Source of the DNA: Paenibacillus piscarius
GTDB taxonomy: Bacteria > Bacillota > Bacilli > Paenibacillales > Paenibacillaceae
Direction: 5' to 3'
DNA: 64,000 bases
NCBI RefSeq assembly: GCF_022234545.1
Contig: NZ_JAIEUI010000003.1
Location: forward strand, 354,500 to 418,499
Shown here: piece by piece, positions 25,957-34,161 of the stretch
How the letters are laid out: each line of letters opens with the position of its first letter
Position numbering within the stretch: the first letter of the stretch is position 1
Notes under the pieces: model-generated
Databases searched by the model: none
Seen by the model: only the letters and a program-made list of their open reading frames with translations
What the model was told of the DNA's origin: nothing
Position numbers and translations under genes: made by a program

Positions 25957-26823
25957 ATGAATCAAGCGTACCAAGATACAGCCTCCGGCGGGAAGCCGGC
26001 GGTGATTACCCTTGAAGGAGTATCCTTCGGCTATGATCCGGAGCATCCGATTCTTCATGATATCAGCGTGTCCATCCCGCAAGGACAGTGGGTGAGCATC
26101 GTAGGGCCCAACGGCTGCGGGAAATCTACACTCGTGAAGCTGCTGAATGCGCTGCTGCCGAAGAGCGCCGGCAACATCACAGTCTGCGGGCATGTCCTGC
26201 AGGAAGAGACCGTTCAGCCCATCCGGCAATGCATCGGTATGGTGTTCCAGAACCCGGATAACCAGTTCGTCGGGCAGACGGTCGAGGAGGATATTCTCTT
26301 CGGCCTGGAAGGGTTATGCCTGCCCTATGAAGAGATGGAGGAGCGGCTCGGATTCTATACCGCGAAGCTAGGCATTGGCCATCTGCTGTCCAAGCATCCC
26401 GGAGAGCTGTCGGGCGGGCAGAAGCAGCGTGTCGCCATTGCCTCGATCCTCGCGATGAAGCCAGGCATCGTCATCTTTGACGAGGCCTCTTCCATGTTGG
26501 ACGAAGGCAGCCGGGATGAGCTGATGGGTGTTCTGCGGGATATGCAGGCGGAGGGAAGCTATACGATTCTGCTGATTACCCATGATGCTGATGAGATTCT
26601 GGCTTCGGACCGGGTGCTTGCCCTGCACGGCGGAGGCATCGCGGCCGATGTGACGCCTGCGGAGCTGTTCCGTGATGCGGAGCTGCTGAAGAGCTGCCAT
26701 CTGCGGGAGCCCTACACCTGGCAGCTTGCCCGGGAGCTGCAGAGCCGGGGAATTACGGTGGATGTACCTGCCGGGGAAAAGGAGCTTATAGACGCGCTAT
26801 GGCCATACAACTACAGCAAGTAA
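25957..26823 (+). CDS. ecfA1: ECF transporter ATPase subunit A1
   Basis: 288 residues. Walker A GPNGCGKST, Q-loop VFQNPDNQFV, signature LSGGQKQR, Walker B IVIFDEASSMLD and switch His LLITHD. The pair of ATPases drives the toppling S-component via EcfT. ATG 25957 is preferred over 25948 because GGAAGG is nine bases upstream of it but too close to the earlier ATG. The end overlaps ecfA2 by 25 bases. Most Firmicutes keep ecfA1A2T in the ribosomal protein cluster; here the set stands in an EET-type operon. Confidence 0.93.
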   Translation: MNQAYQDTASGGKPAVITLEGVSFGYDPEHPILHDISVSIPQGQWVSIVGPNGCGKSTLVKLLNALLPKSAGNITVCGHVLQEETVQPIRQCIGMVFQNPDNQFVGQTVEEDILFGLEGLCLPYEEMEERLGFYTAKLGIGHLLSKHPGELSGGQKQRVAIASILAMKPGIVIFDEASSMLDEGSRDELMGVLRDMQAEGSYTILLITHDADEILASDRVLALHGGGIAADVTPAELFRDAELLKSCHLREPYTWQLARELQSRGITVDVPAGEKELIDALWPYNYSK

Positions 26824-27701
26824 GCTACACCTATGCGGATCGCAGCATGTGGAGGCAGACGGCGCTGCACGATATTAATCTACATATTGCTGAAGGCTCG
26901 CTGACCGGGATTGCCGGAGCAACGGGCTCGGGCAAATCCACGCTTCTCCAGCTCTTCAACGGGATTCTGAAGCCGACAGAAGGCACGGTTCAGGTGCTGG
27001 ATGTGACAATCACGGCCGGGGAGAAGTCGCCAAGGCTGCTGCCGCTGCGCCGGCGGGTCGGCCTTGTCTTCCAGTTCCCGGAGCAGCAGATGTTCGAAGA
27101 TACAGTCGAGAAGGACCTCATCTTCGGGCCGCTGAACTTCGGCCTCAGCCTGGAGGAGGCCAAGGACCGGGCACGCCAGGCGATGACCGCCATGGGCCTG
27201 GATCTGGCCCTCCTGGAGCGGAACCCGTTCCGCCTCAGCGGCGGGCAGATGCGCAAGGCAGCCATCGCCTCGGTGCTGGCGATGGACCCGGATATTGTGG
27301 TGCTGGATGAGCCGACAGCCACCCTGGACCCCGTGAGCCGCGCGGAGCTGATCGCGCTGCTGGAGCGGCTGTGCCGCGAGCAGGGCCGGACGATCGTCAT
27401 CGTGACGCACCGGATGGATGAGCTGTTGCCGTACGCCGACCAGTGGGCCCTGCTGAAGGGCGGGGAGCTCGCCTTTCAGGGCAGCGGCCGGGAGCTGGCC
27501 GCTGATCCGGCGATCCTGGAGCGCTGTGGCCTGAGGGTTCCGCAGTCGCTCCGGTACTGGCAGGCCGCCGCCAAGCGCTTCGGCCTGGAGAATGAGCCGC
27601 CGCTCCTGACGGCGGAGGGGCTGGCGGAGCGGATCGCCGCCCTGCTGCGAGAGCGCGGGAACAACGGCGGAGCGGAAGAAACGGGGGATGGCCATGAATG
27701 A
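26799..27701 (+). CDS. ecfA2: ECF transporter ATPase subunit A2
   Basis: 300 residues. Walker A GATGSGKST, VFQFPEQQMF Q-loop, signature LSGGQMRKAAIAS (the EcfA2-type variant), Walker B VVLDEPTATLD and switch IVTHRMDE. It forms a heterodimer with EcfA1 on the cytoplasmic side. The start lies within the 3' end of ecfA1, and the end overlaps ecfT by 14 bases, indicating coupled synthesis. The gene is more GC-rich toward its 3' end. Confidence 0.93.
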   Translation: MAIQLQQVSYTYADRSMWRQTALHDINLHIAEGSLTGIAGATGSGKSTLLQLFNGILKPTEGTVQVLDVTITAGEKSPRLLPLRRRVGLVFQFPEQQMFEDTVEKDLIFGPLNFGLSLEEAKDRARQAMTAMGLDLALLERNPFRLSGGQMRKAAIASVLAMDPDIVVLDEPTATLDPVSRAELIALLERLCREQGRTIVIVTHRMDELLPYADQWALLKGGELAFQGSGRELAADPAILERCGLRVPQSLRYWQAAAKRFGLENEPPLLTAEGLAERIAALLRERGNNGGAEETGDGHE

Positions 27702-28485
27702 GCGTCTGCTGCTGGGGCGCAGCATCGACACAGGCTCCTGGGTCCACAAGCTGGATGCCCGCTCCAAGATTACCGGGATGCTGCTCTACGTAGTCATCAT
27801 CCTGCTGTCCACTTCCTGGATGGCGGTGGGGCTGGTCGCGGTGTTCTCCGTCATCGTGATGGCGACCACCCGCATTCCTCTGAAATATTACATTAAGGCT
27901 GCGAAGCCGCTAAGGTATCTGATGTTATTCATCTTCATCGTACAGACGCTGTCCGTGAAGGAGGGGGAGGTGCTGTGGTCGCTGGGCTCCTTCTCGCTGC
28001 ATGAGGGCGGGCTGCGGCTCGGGGCGTTCTCGGTCATCCGTATGCTGTTCCTTCTGACCTTTACGGCCCTGCTAACCTTCACAACAACCCCGGCCAAGCT
28101 CAATCAGGGGCTTGAAGGCGTGCTGGCCCCGTTCAAGAAGGTCGGGCTGTCGCCGGACCGGATTACGCTGATGATCAGCATCGCGCTGCGCTTCATCCCG
28201 ACGATTCTGGATGAGGCGCAGATTATCCTGAAGGCGCAGGCCTCGCGCGGTGCGGACCTGAAGGAGCTGCCGCTGAAGGAGAAGGCGCGGATGCTGGTCT
28301 CGCTGCTGGTGCCGGTCATCTCCAGCGCCTTCCGGCGGGCGCAGGATCTGGTCTATTCGATGGAAGCGCGGGGCTTCCGTATGGGCGCGCCGCGCAGCCG
28401 GTATCACCGGCTCAGGTGGGGCGCGGCCGATACGTTGTTTGTTGCGATGTTCATAGTTCTGGGAATTGCAGTTGCATCATTGTAA
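27688..28485 (+). CDS. ecfT: ECF transporter transmembrane subunit T
   Basis: 265 residues, with about six membrane helices and the two cytoplasmic coupling-helix motifs QASRGAD and EARGFRM that dock on the ATPases. Together with EcfA1 and EcfA2 it is a complete energising module; the S-component may be EetB or a separate riboflavin-binding RibU/FmnA encoded elsewhere. A second ATG at 27694 is equally possible as start. It ends 21 bp before the U32 gene. Confidence 0.92.
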   Translation: MAMNERLLLGRSIDTGSWVHKLDARSKITGMLLYVVIILLSTSWMAVGLVAVFSVIVMATTRIPLKYYIKAAKPLRYLMLFIFIVQTLSVKEGEVLWSLGSFSLHEGGLRLGAFSVIRMLFLLTFTALLTFTTTPAKLNQGLEGVLAPFKKVGLSPDRITLMISIALRFIPTILDEAQIILKAQASRGADLKELPLKEKARMLVSLLVPVISSAFRRAQDLVYSMEARGFRMGAPRSRYHRLRWGAADTLFVAMFIVLGIAVASL

Positions 28486-28506
28486 GACATTTGGGAGGCT
28501 ACGAGA

Positions 28507-30432
28507 ATGGCACGTTTTTTTAATGGTAAAGAGGTTGAATTGCTGGCGCCAGCCGGAACGTTCGAGATTTTCAAGGCTGTGATTGAAGCGAAGTGCGATG
28601 CGGTGTATTTCGGCGGACCTGTGCTGAACATGAGAATGATGCGCAAGGGCTATAACTTAAGTCATGAAGAGATCCTTGAAGCGCTGGATATTGCCCGCCG
28701 TCTGGACAAAAAGGTATATATCACCGTCAACAATCTGTTCAGTGAAGAGGATGTGGAGGAGGCCAGAGAATACCTGCGATTCCTCGATACGGCCCGGCCT
28801 GACGCTCTGATCGTGCAGGATATGGCGGTGCTGGAGCTGATCCGCGAGATGGGGCTGAACCTTCCGGTCCATGCCTCCGTAATGATGAATGTGCATAATC
28901 TGGAGATGATCCATGCGCTGAAGGATCTGGGTGTCAGCCGGGTCGTGACCTCACGCGAGATGGATCTGCAGACGGCGAAGCTGCTTGGACGCCAGAGCGG
29001 AATGGAGCTGGAATACTTCATCCATGGCGATATGTGCTCTGTGCACGGGGCGAACTGTTATTTCAGCTCCCAGGTGTTCGGAATGAGCAGTAACCGGGGC
29101 AAATGCATGAAGCCCTGCCGCTGGGATTACCGGATCAAGCGTGACGGCTATGTATTCCCTGCTGAATATCCGCTGGCGGTGAAGGATATGTTCATGTATG
29201 AGCATCTTCCCGAGCTGATCGAATCGGGCATTACCTCCTTCAAAATCGAAGGCCGGATGCGCGACCAGGAATTCATGGTGATGCTGGTGAACGCCTATGG
29301 CGATGCGCTGGACCGCTACATTGCTGATCCGCTGGGCTTCGACCGGACCGTGGACTCCAAGGAGCTGTACAAGAACCGCAAGCGTGATTTCTCGACTGCG
29401 TATGCCTTCGGAAGACCTGGGCTGGCGAATATTAACCGCCGTTATGAAGGGACAGGCAAGTTCTACAGCACCGGCAAAGTATTCAGTACGCCGACGGCCG
29501 AGCGTGAGCTGTCGGAAGAGCGCGTGATGCAGCTGCGGGAACGCATGGCTGAAGACAAACGCAGCAATCCGGCCAAGCCAGAGCTTGCCGTGCGGGTGAA
29601 TAATATGGAGCAGGCGCGTCTCGTTCTGGAGATGGGCGTAGATAGCCTGTATCTGCCGGGAGATGTGTTTGAGCCGGACCGGCCTTTTACGAAGCAGGAT
29701 ATTATGGAGCTCGGAGCGGTCAAGGGGCAGACCAAGCTGTATCTGGGGATGCCGCGGATGATGAACGAGCTGCATTTTGACCAATATGACCATCTGCTGC
29801 ACGGAGAGAAACTGCCGATTGACGGGCTGATGGTGACGAATCTGGGTGCAGTCCGCCGCTACCGTACCACCGGTTATCCGATGATCGGGGATGCCAATCT
29901 AAATATTTACAACCACCTGTCTGCCGGACTATATGAGGGACTTGGTCTTACGAAGCTTACGGTTTCACCGGAGATGACGCTGGAGCATTTCGCTTCCTTT
30001 ACCTCGCACTGCGAGCTGCCGCTGGAGGTTGTGGTGCACGGAACGCCGGCGCTGATGTATATGGAGCATGACCTGTTCGAGAATACCGAAGTGATGGAGC
30101 CGATCGGCGAGGAAGACAACCAGTACGTGCGTAATGATGTGCTGGTCCTCAAAACCGATAAAGGCGAGAACCCCGTCTACCGCGACCAATACGGCCGCTG
30201 CCATCTGCTGTTCGCCAAAGAGCTGTGTTACCTGCCGGTGCTGGACGAAATGAAGGACCTGGGCATTGCCACCTTCCGCATTGAAGGAGCCACTTACAGC
30301 GCACAGGAGCTGCATACCATTATTGCCGCATATCAGGCTGCACTTCACGGGCCGAAGCGGGGGGGCGATCTGCTGGGCGGACTGAAGCCGGTATATGCCG
30401 GATATACGCTCGGGTCGCTGCAATTCAACTAA
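28507..30432 (+). CDS. Peptidase U32 family protein (TrhP/UbiU-like iron-sulfur protein)
   Basis: 641 residues. The N-terminal half is a U32 TIM-barrel-like domain (ELLAPAGTFEIFKAV) with four cysteines (Cys177, Cys184, Cys200, Cys204; C-x6-C-x15-C-x3-C, ending CRW) expected to hold a [4Fe-4S] cluster. The C-terminal half is a second related domain. The cysteine spacing is that of TrhP (tRNA uridine hydroxylation, B. subtilis YrrN/YrrO); the UbiU/UbiV relatives hydroxylate quinone rings without oxygen. Despite the name these are not proven peptidases. GGGAGG lies eight bases upstream. Its place before a UbiA prenyltransferase suggests, but does not prove, a quinone-related job. Confidence 0.88.
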   Translation: MARFFNGKEVELLAPAGTFEIFKAVIEAKCDAVYFGGPVLNMRMMRKGYNLSHEEILEALDIARRLDKKVYITVNNLFSEEDVEEAREYLRFLDTARPDALIVQDMAVLELIREMGLNLPVHASVMMNVHNLEMIHALKDLGVSRVVTSREMDLQTAKLLGRQSGMELEYFIHGDMCSVHGANCYFSSQVFGMSSNRGKCMKPCRWDYRIKRDGYVFPAEYPLAVKDMFMYEHLPELIESGITSFKIEGRMRDQEFMVMLVNAYGDALDRYIADPLGFDRTVDSKELYKNRKRDFSTAYAFGRPGLANINRRYEGTGKFYSTGKVFSTPTAERELSEERVMQLRERMAEDKRSNPAKPELAVRVNNMEQARLVLEMGVDSLYLPGDVFEPDRPFTKQDIMELGAVKGQTKLYLGMPRMMNELHFDQYDHLLHGEKLPIDGLMVTNLGAVRRYRTTGYPMIGDANLNIYNHLSAGLYEGLGLTKLTVSPEMTLEHFASFTSHCELPLEVVVHGTPALMYMEHDLFENTEVMEPIGEEDNQYVRNDVLVLKTDKGENPVYRDQYGRCHLLFAKELCYLPVLDEMKDLGIATFRIEGATYSAQELHTIIAAYQAALHGPKRGGDLLGGLKPVYAGYTLGSLQFN

Positions 30433-30563
30433 ACATTATTCAATTTTAAAATATCGCTGGAGCGAGTATAATTAGGGCAATGGTGTAATTATAAGTACTT
30501 TTTTTCACAAGTTCTTGGACTGTGGTCTGCCTTACATCCGCAGTTGAAAGTGAGGGTATTAAC

Positions 30564-31847
30564 ATGGAACAGAGCAATTTTATTGGAAGAGAAGCCGTAG
30601 CCGCCAAAAGAAAGCAGCACTTCTACCCGTGCACCGCACATTTCTACCGGGATGCTCCGCAGCTGGTCCGCGGACAGATGCAATATCTCTATGATGAGAA
30701 TGGCAAGGAATACACGGATTTCTTCGCCGGGGTATCGGTGGTCGCCTGCGGCCATTGCAATCCGGCCATTACTTCCCGCACGATCGCGCAGCTCCAGCAG
30801 CTGCAGCACACCTCGCCCATCTATCTGACCCAGCCGAATGTGGATCTGGCGGAACGTCTGGAGGGGCTGCTGCCGGGTACACTACGCCGGACCTTCTTCG
30901 TCAACAGCGGTTCGGAGGCGAATGAAGGGGCGCTGCTGCTCGCACGGATGCATACGGGGCGCAAAGGCTTCATTGCCCTGGAGGCAGGCCTGCATGGCCG
31001 GACCAACCTGACGATGAGCGTCACCGGACTGCAGATGTGGAGAACGGATGCCTATCTGGATGAGGATGTGACGTTCATCAAGCGTCCGTATCACCCGAAC
31101 CTGACGCTGGAGGAGGCTGCGGCGCAGTCGCTCCAGCAGCTGAAGGAGGTGCTCGCCGAGAAGGGCGACACCATCGCCGCCATGATTGCCGAACCGATTC
31201 AGGGGAACGGCGGGATGATTATGCCTGCGCTGTCGTATTTCCGTGAGGTAAAAGCGCTGCTGGAGCAGTACGGCGTGCTGCTGATCGACGATGAAATCCA
31301 GACCGGTTACGGCCGCACGGGAGCCATGTTCGCGATGGAGCATTTCGGCGTAGTGCCGGACATCATCAGCATGGCTAAGGCGTTGGGTAACGGAGTGCCT
31401 GTTGCGGCATTTTCGACGACGGATGAGATTGCAGCTTCGCTGAATAAGCCTTCCGCGTCCACCTTCGGCGGGAATCCGGTCTCTGCGGCTACGGCGCTGG
31501 CGGTGCTGGATTATATCCAGGGCGAGCGGTTGCCGGAGCGTGCGGCAGAGCTGGGCGGACGGCTGAAGCAGGGCCTGCTTGCTCTTCAAGAGCGCTACCC
31601 TGCGTTGATCACCGATGTGAGGGGCACGGGACTGATGCTGGGAGCTGAGCTGGCCGGGGCCGGTACGATGGATGCTGCTGCGCTGACGGACCAGGTGCTG
31701 GAGGAGCTGAAGGACCGGGGCTATCTGATCGGCAAAAACGGCATAGGCCGCAACGTCCTCGCCTTCCAGCCGCCGCTGGTGGTCACGGCAGAGAATATCG
31801 ACGCCCTGCTTGCAGCAATGGATGAAGTGCTGCGAGCGATCGGTTGA
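30564..31847 (+). CDS. Class III PLP-dependent aminotransferase
   Basis: 427 residues. [15 protein letters not shown], the PLP-binding region [14 protein letters not shown] and the Schiff-base lysine in [10 protein letters not shown] mark a fold-type I, class III transaminase (acetylornithine / 4-aminobutyrate / alanine-glyoxylate group). The amino donor and acceptor cannot be read from the sequence. ATG 30564 has GAGGG seven bases upstream; the frame from 30522 adds 14 residues without a site. A TATAAT at 30467-30472 could give an internal promoter. Its presence between the U32 and UbiA genes is not part of the known EET set. Confidence 0.9.
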   Translation: MEQSNFIGREAVAAKRKQHFYPCTAHFYRDAPQLVRGQMQYLYDENGKEYTDFFAGVSVVACGHCNPAITSRTIAQLQQLQHTSPIYLTQPNVDLAERLEGLLPGTLRRTFFVNSGSEANEGALLLARMHTGRKGFIALEAGLHGRTNLTMSVTGLQMWRTDAYLDEDVTFIKRPYHPNLTLEEAAAQSLQQLKEVLAEKGDTIAAMIAEPIQGNGGMIMPALSYFREVKALLEQYGVLLIDDEIQTGYGRTGAMFAMEHFGVVPDIISMAKALGNGVPVAAFSTTDEIAASLNKPSASTFGGNPVSAATALAVLDYIQGERLPERAAELGGRLKQGLLALQERYPALITDVRGTGLMLGAELAGAGTMDAAALTDQVLEELKDRGYLIGKNGIGRNVLAFQPPLVVTAENIDALLAAMDEVLRAIG

Positions 31848-31865
31848 AGAAAGAGGCACATGATT

Positions 31866-32750
31866 ATGGTTATTTTTAATGCTTTTAAGAATACGGCTCT
31901 GAAATTAAAAATGTTCAGCGAACTGGTGATGTTCTCGCATACGCTATTCTCGCTGCCTTTTGCCATCATCTCGATGGTGTGGGCGGCGGGAGGCTGGCCT
32001 TCGGGCCATATGATGCTGTGGGGGCTGATCGCGCTGATCGGGGCGCGCAACGGGGCCAATGCGTTCAACCGGCTGGTGGACCGCACCTTTGACGGCAATA
32101 ACCCGCGTACGGCCCACCGCCATCTGCCGCAGCGGCTGCTCGCCGAGAAGGAAGTTATCCTGTTCATTATCGTCAACTATATTCTGTTTATTGTAGCTTC
32201 CGGGATGCTGAATCTGCTCTGTTTGCTGCTGTCGCCGGTGGCGATTGTACTGATCTCATCGTATTCGTATACCAAGCGGTTCACCTTCCTCAGCCATCTG
32301 TATCTGGGGTTCGTGATTGCCTCAGCGCCAATTGGGGCCTGGTTTGCGGTGACAGGTAACATCGCATTTACGCCGTTTGTGATTGGAACGGTAGTGATGC
32401 TCTGGATCGCCGGCTTCGACATCATCTATGGGACTCAGGACATCGAGTTTGACCGCAACAACGGCCTATGGTCCATCCCGAGCTTCTTCGGTCTGGAGAA
32501 TGCGCTGCGGATCTCCAAGGGGCTGCACTTCATCATGATCCTGCTGCTGCTGTTCCTGTACGTGTGGCGGGATCTCGGCTGGATGTATCTGGTCGGCATC
32601 GGGATCGCTACGGTGCTGCTGATGACGGAGCACAAGATTATTAAGCCATCGAACCGGAAGCTGATGAAGGTGGCTTCTTATAATTTGAATCAGGTGATCA
32701 GTATGGTGATATTGCTGTGCACATTGATTGATTATTTTTACGTTAGTTAG
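31866..32750 (+). CDS. dmkA: UbiA-family prenyltransferase (DmkA-like)
   Basis: 294 residues, about nine membrane helices. Two aspartate-rich motifs bind prenyl diphosphate through Mg2+: NRLVDRTFD and DIIYGTQD. It attaches a polyprenyl tail to an aromatic acid. In Listeria EET, DmkA makes the dedicated demethylmenaquinone pool. The sequence type (UbiA-like, short, with DIIYGTQDIEFDR) also resembles MqnP of the futalosine pathway, which is the main alternative. ATG 31866 is preferred because AGAGG is nine bases upstream. It is the last gene before the convergent repeat region. Confidence 0.88.
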   Translation: MVIFNAFKNTALKLKMFSELVMFSHTLFSLPFAIISMVWAAGGWPSGHMMLWGLIALIGARNGANAFNRLVDRTFDGNNPRTAHRHLPQRLLAEKEVILFIIVNYILFIVASGMLNLLCLLLSPVAIVLISSYSYTKRFTFLSHLYLGFVIASAPIGAWFAVTGNIAFTPFVIGTVVMLWIAGFDIIYGTQDIEFDRNNGLWSIPSFFGLENALRISKGLHFIMILLLLFLYVWRDLGWMYLVGIGIATVLLMTEHKIIKPSNRKLMKVASYNLNQVISMVILLCTLIDYFYVS

Positions 32751-32759
32751 GTGCGTGGT

Positions 32760-32925
32760 GGGACTGGATGGGAGAGGCCGGGATGCTGCGCTGCGCTGCA
32801 TGGCTGGATGGGAGAGGCCGGGGCTGCACTGCGCTGCATGGCTGGATGGGAGAGGCCGGGATGCTGCACTGCGCTGCATGGCGGGATGGGAGAGGCCGGG
32901 ATGCTGCACTGCGCGGAATGTTTGG
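32760..32925. repeat. 38-40-bp GC-rich tandem repeat (4 copies)
   Basis: GGAGAGGCCGGG begins at 32771, 32811, 32849 and 32889 within units of the form GGATGGGAGAGGCCGGGATG, then CTGCACTGCGCTGCATGGCT. It lies directly after the dmkA stop. Frames open on both strands because of composition; no ribosome binding site. Confidence 0.9.
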
Positions 32926-32939
32926 ACTTTCGGTCGCTG

Positions 32940-32994
32940 TTAACTTCGGATTCCCTGATTGAAACCGCTGGCTGCTGTAGGAATCCGAAGTTAA
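32940..32994. repeat. 15-bp perfect inverted repeat
   Basis: TTAACTTCGGATTCC (32940-32954) and GGAATCCGAAGTTAA (32980-32994) flank a 25-base loop. It could fold as a hairpin on either strand or mark two inverted copies of one short interspersed repeat. Confidence 0.85.
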
Positions 32995-33111
32995 AGGCGA
33001 ACGCTGCCGCTCCTACAGTTCCAAAATTCCTCTCCGTTCCGTCCTGGCCTCGCCCTGGGCAACACTAACTTCAAAAAGACAACAAGCCTGCCCAGCGGGG
33101 CGGGCGGCAGA

Positions 33112-33144
33112 AAAAGCGCGATAAGCTTAGAGCTTCGCGCTTTT
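33112..33144 (+). terminator. Probable terminator of the eetA-dmkA operon
   Basis: AAAAGCGCG and CGCGCTTTT form a stem followed by CTTGTTG, itself complementary to CAACAAG at 33080-33086. It lies 360 bp past dmkA, so the intervening repeats would be transcribed. Confidence 0.6.
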
Positions 33145-33167
33145 CTTGTTGGGCTTGAAATCCAAGA

Positions 33168-33378
33168 GCGAAACCCAAAAGCGAAGCCCAAAAGCGAAGC
33201 CCAAAAGCGAAGCCCAAAAGCGAAGCCCAAAAGCGAAGCCCCAAAGCGAAGCCCAAAAGCGAAGCCCAAAAGCGGAACCCCAAAGCGAAACCCAAAAGCG
33301 AAGCCCAAAAGCGAAACCCCAAAGCGAAGCCCCAAAGCGAAGCCCAAAAGCGAAACCCCAAAGCGAAACCCAAAACCC
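33168..33378. repeat. 13-bp tandem repeat (16 copies)
   Basis: Units of AAAAGCGAAGCCC with variants GAAACCCC and GGAACCCC. Thirteen is not a multiple of three, so a 39-bp super-period creates an apparent 13-residue protein repeat on the plus strand (KRSPKAKPQSEAQ); I regard that as an artefact. Copy number is likely variable. Confidence 0.95.
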
Positions 33379-33492
33379 CCACTGCTAAATACACTCACGT
33401 ACGCTTCGCTGCGTTCGCTGTTTAGCGGGGGGCAAATTTACTATTAGCGTGGCAATTGTACTATGTGCAATAGATTTCGGTGAAATTAGTCT

Positions 33493-33975
33493 GAAAATCG
33501 CATTGGTTGCATTCTGTACAGCAGAATTTGGTTCATGGGCGGGTAATGGGCTCTTTTTCTGAAATCTAATGTACGAAATGCAACAGAACGAGTTTGAGCT
33601 TAAGCTTTGCTGGAATCTACTGTACAAAGTACAATCACCAGCATTAGACTTCACGCGATGGGCGATGGGCGATGGGCGATGGGCGATGGGCGATGGGCGA
33701 TGGGCGATGGGCGATGGGCACCTATCATAAGCTATCTTCGCCACTCGTCAGGCTAACTCATACACACCAGTCGCGACCTTGAGTGCATAACTGTACTTCG
33801 TACAATTAAAAGTTGGCTAGTAGACCGATGCCACACGTTAAATGTATTCCGTATAACTAAATATGCTGAAAAAGGGCAGTTGTGTGAATGAAGGCCCAAA
33901 TAGATGTGCAGAGTGCAGTTATAATCCGAGTCGTTCAGATAGAAGGTGCTTTAGATGTACAGAATACAATTAGTG
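33493..33975. repeat. 51-bp array D, degenerate (TGTAC / TGCA dyad family)
   Basis: Cores resembling those at 0.9 kb recur. GAAATCTAATGTACGAAATG at 33561 and GGAATCTACTGTACAAAGTA at 33612 are 51 bp apart. TGTACTTCGTACA at 33792 and TGTATTCCGTATA at 33843 are 51 apart. TGTGCAGAGTGCA at 33905 and TGTACAGAATACA at 33956 are 51 apart. Each centre is a TGTAC-N3-GTACA-type dyad. The heptamer tract at 33655-33717 and a 62-bp step interrupt the series. Confidence 0.75.
33655..33717. repeat. Heptanucleotide tract (GCGATGG) x9
   Basis: Nine uninterrupted perfect copies of GCGATGG, typical of a slippage-prone simple repeat. It is not inside or next to a promoter, so no phase-variable gene is apparent. 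Confidence 0.97.
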
Positions 33976-34161
33976 GCTGTGGAGTATGGTTGGAGTGCTA
34001 ATGTTCTGCGTGTTGTGGGGAGCTGCAGCGAGCGATGGGAGCGAAGACGGGGACGAGGGTTGGAGGGGCCAAACTCCCCAGAGGCAACAAAAACGAGCCT
34101 GATTAAAGGCTCGCGCTTGGGAAATAATGATAGATGAAGCGGCGGTGCGTAAGGCTGTGGA

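Noticed and set aside
32466..32909. Minus-strand frame opposite the end of dmkA
   Set aside because: It runs antisense through a conserved membrane protein and the 40-bp repeats; composition explains it.
33146..33388. 80-residue basic repeat frame (KRSPKAKPQSE)
   Set aside because: It is produced by the 13-bp tandem repeat read over a 39-bp super-period. No ribosome binding site, and indels are visible between units.
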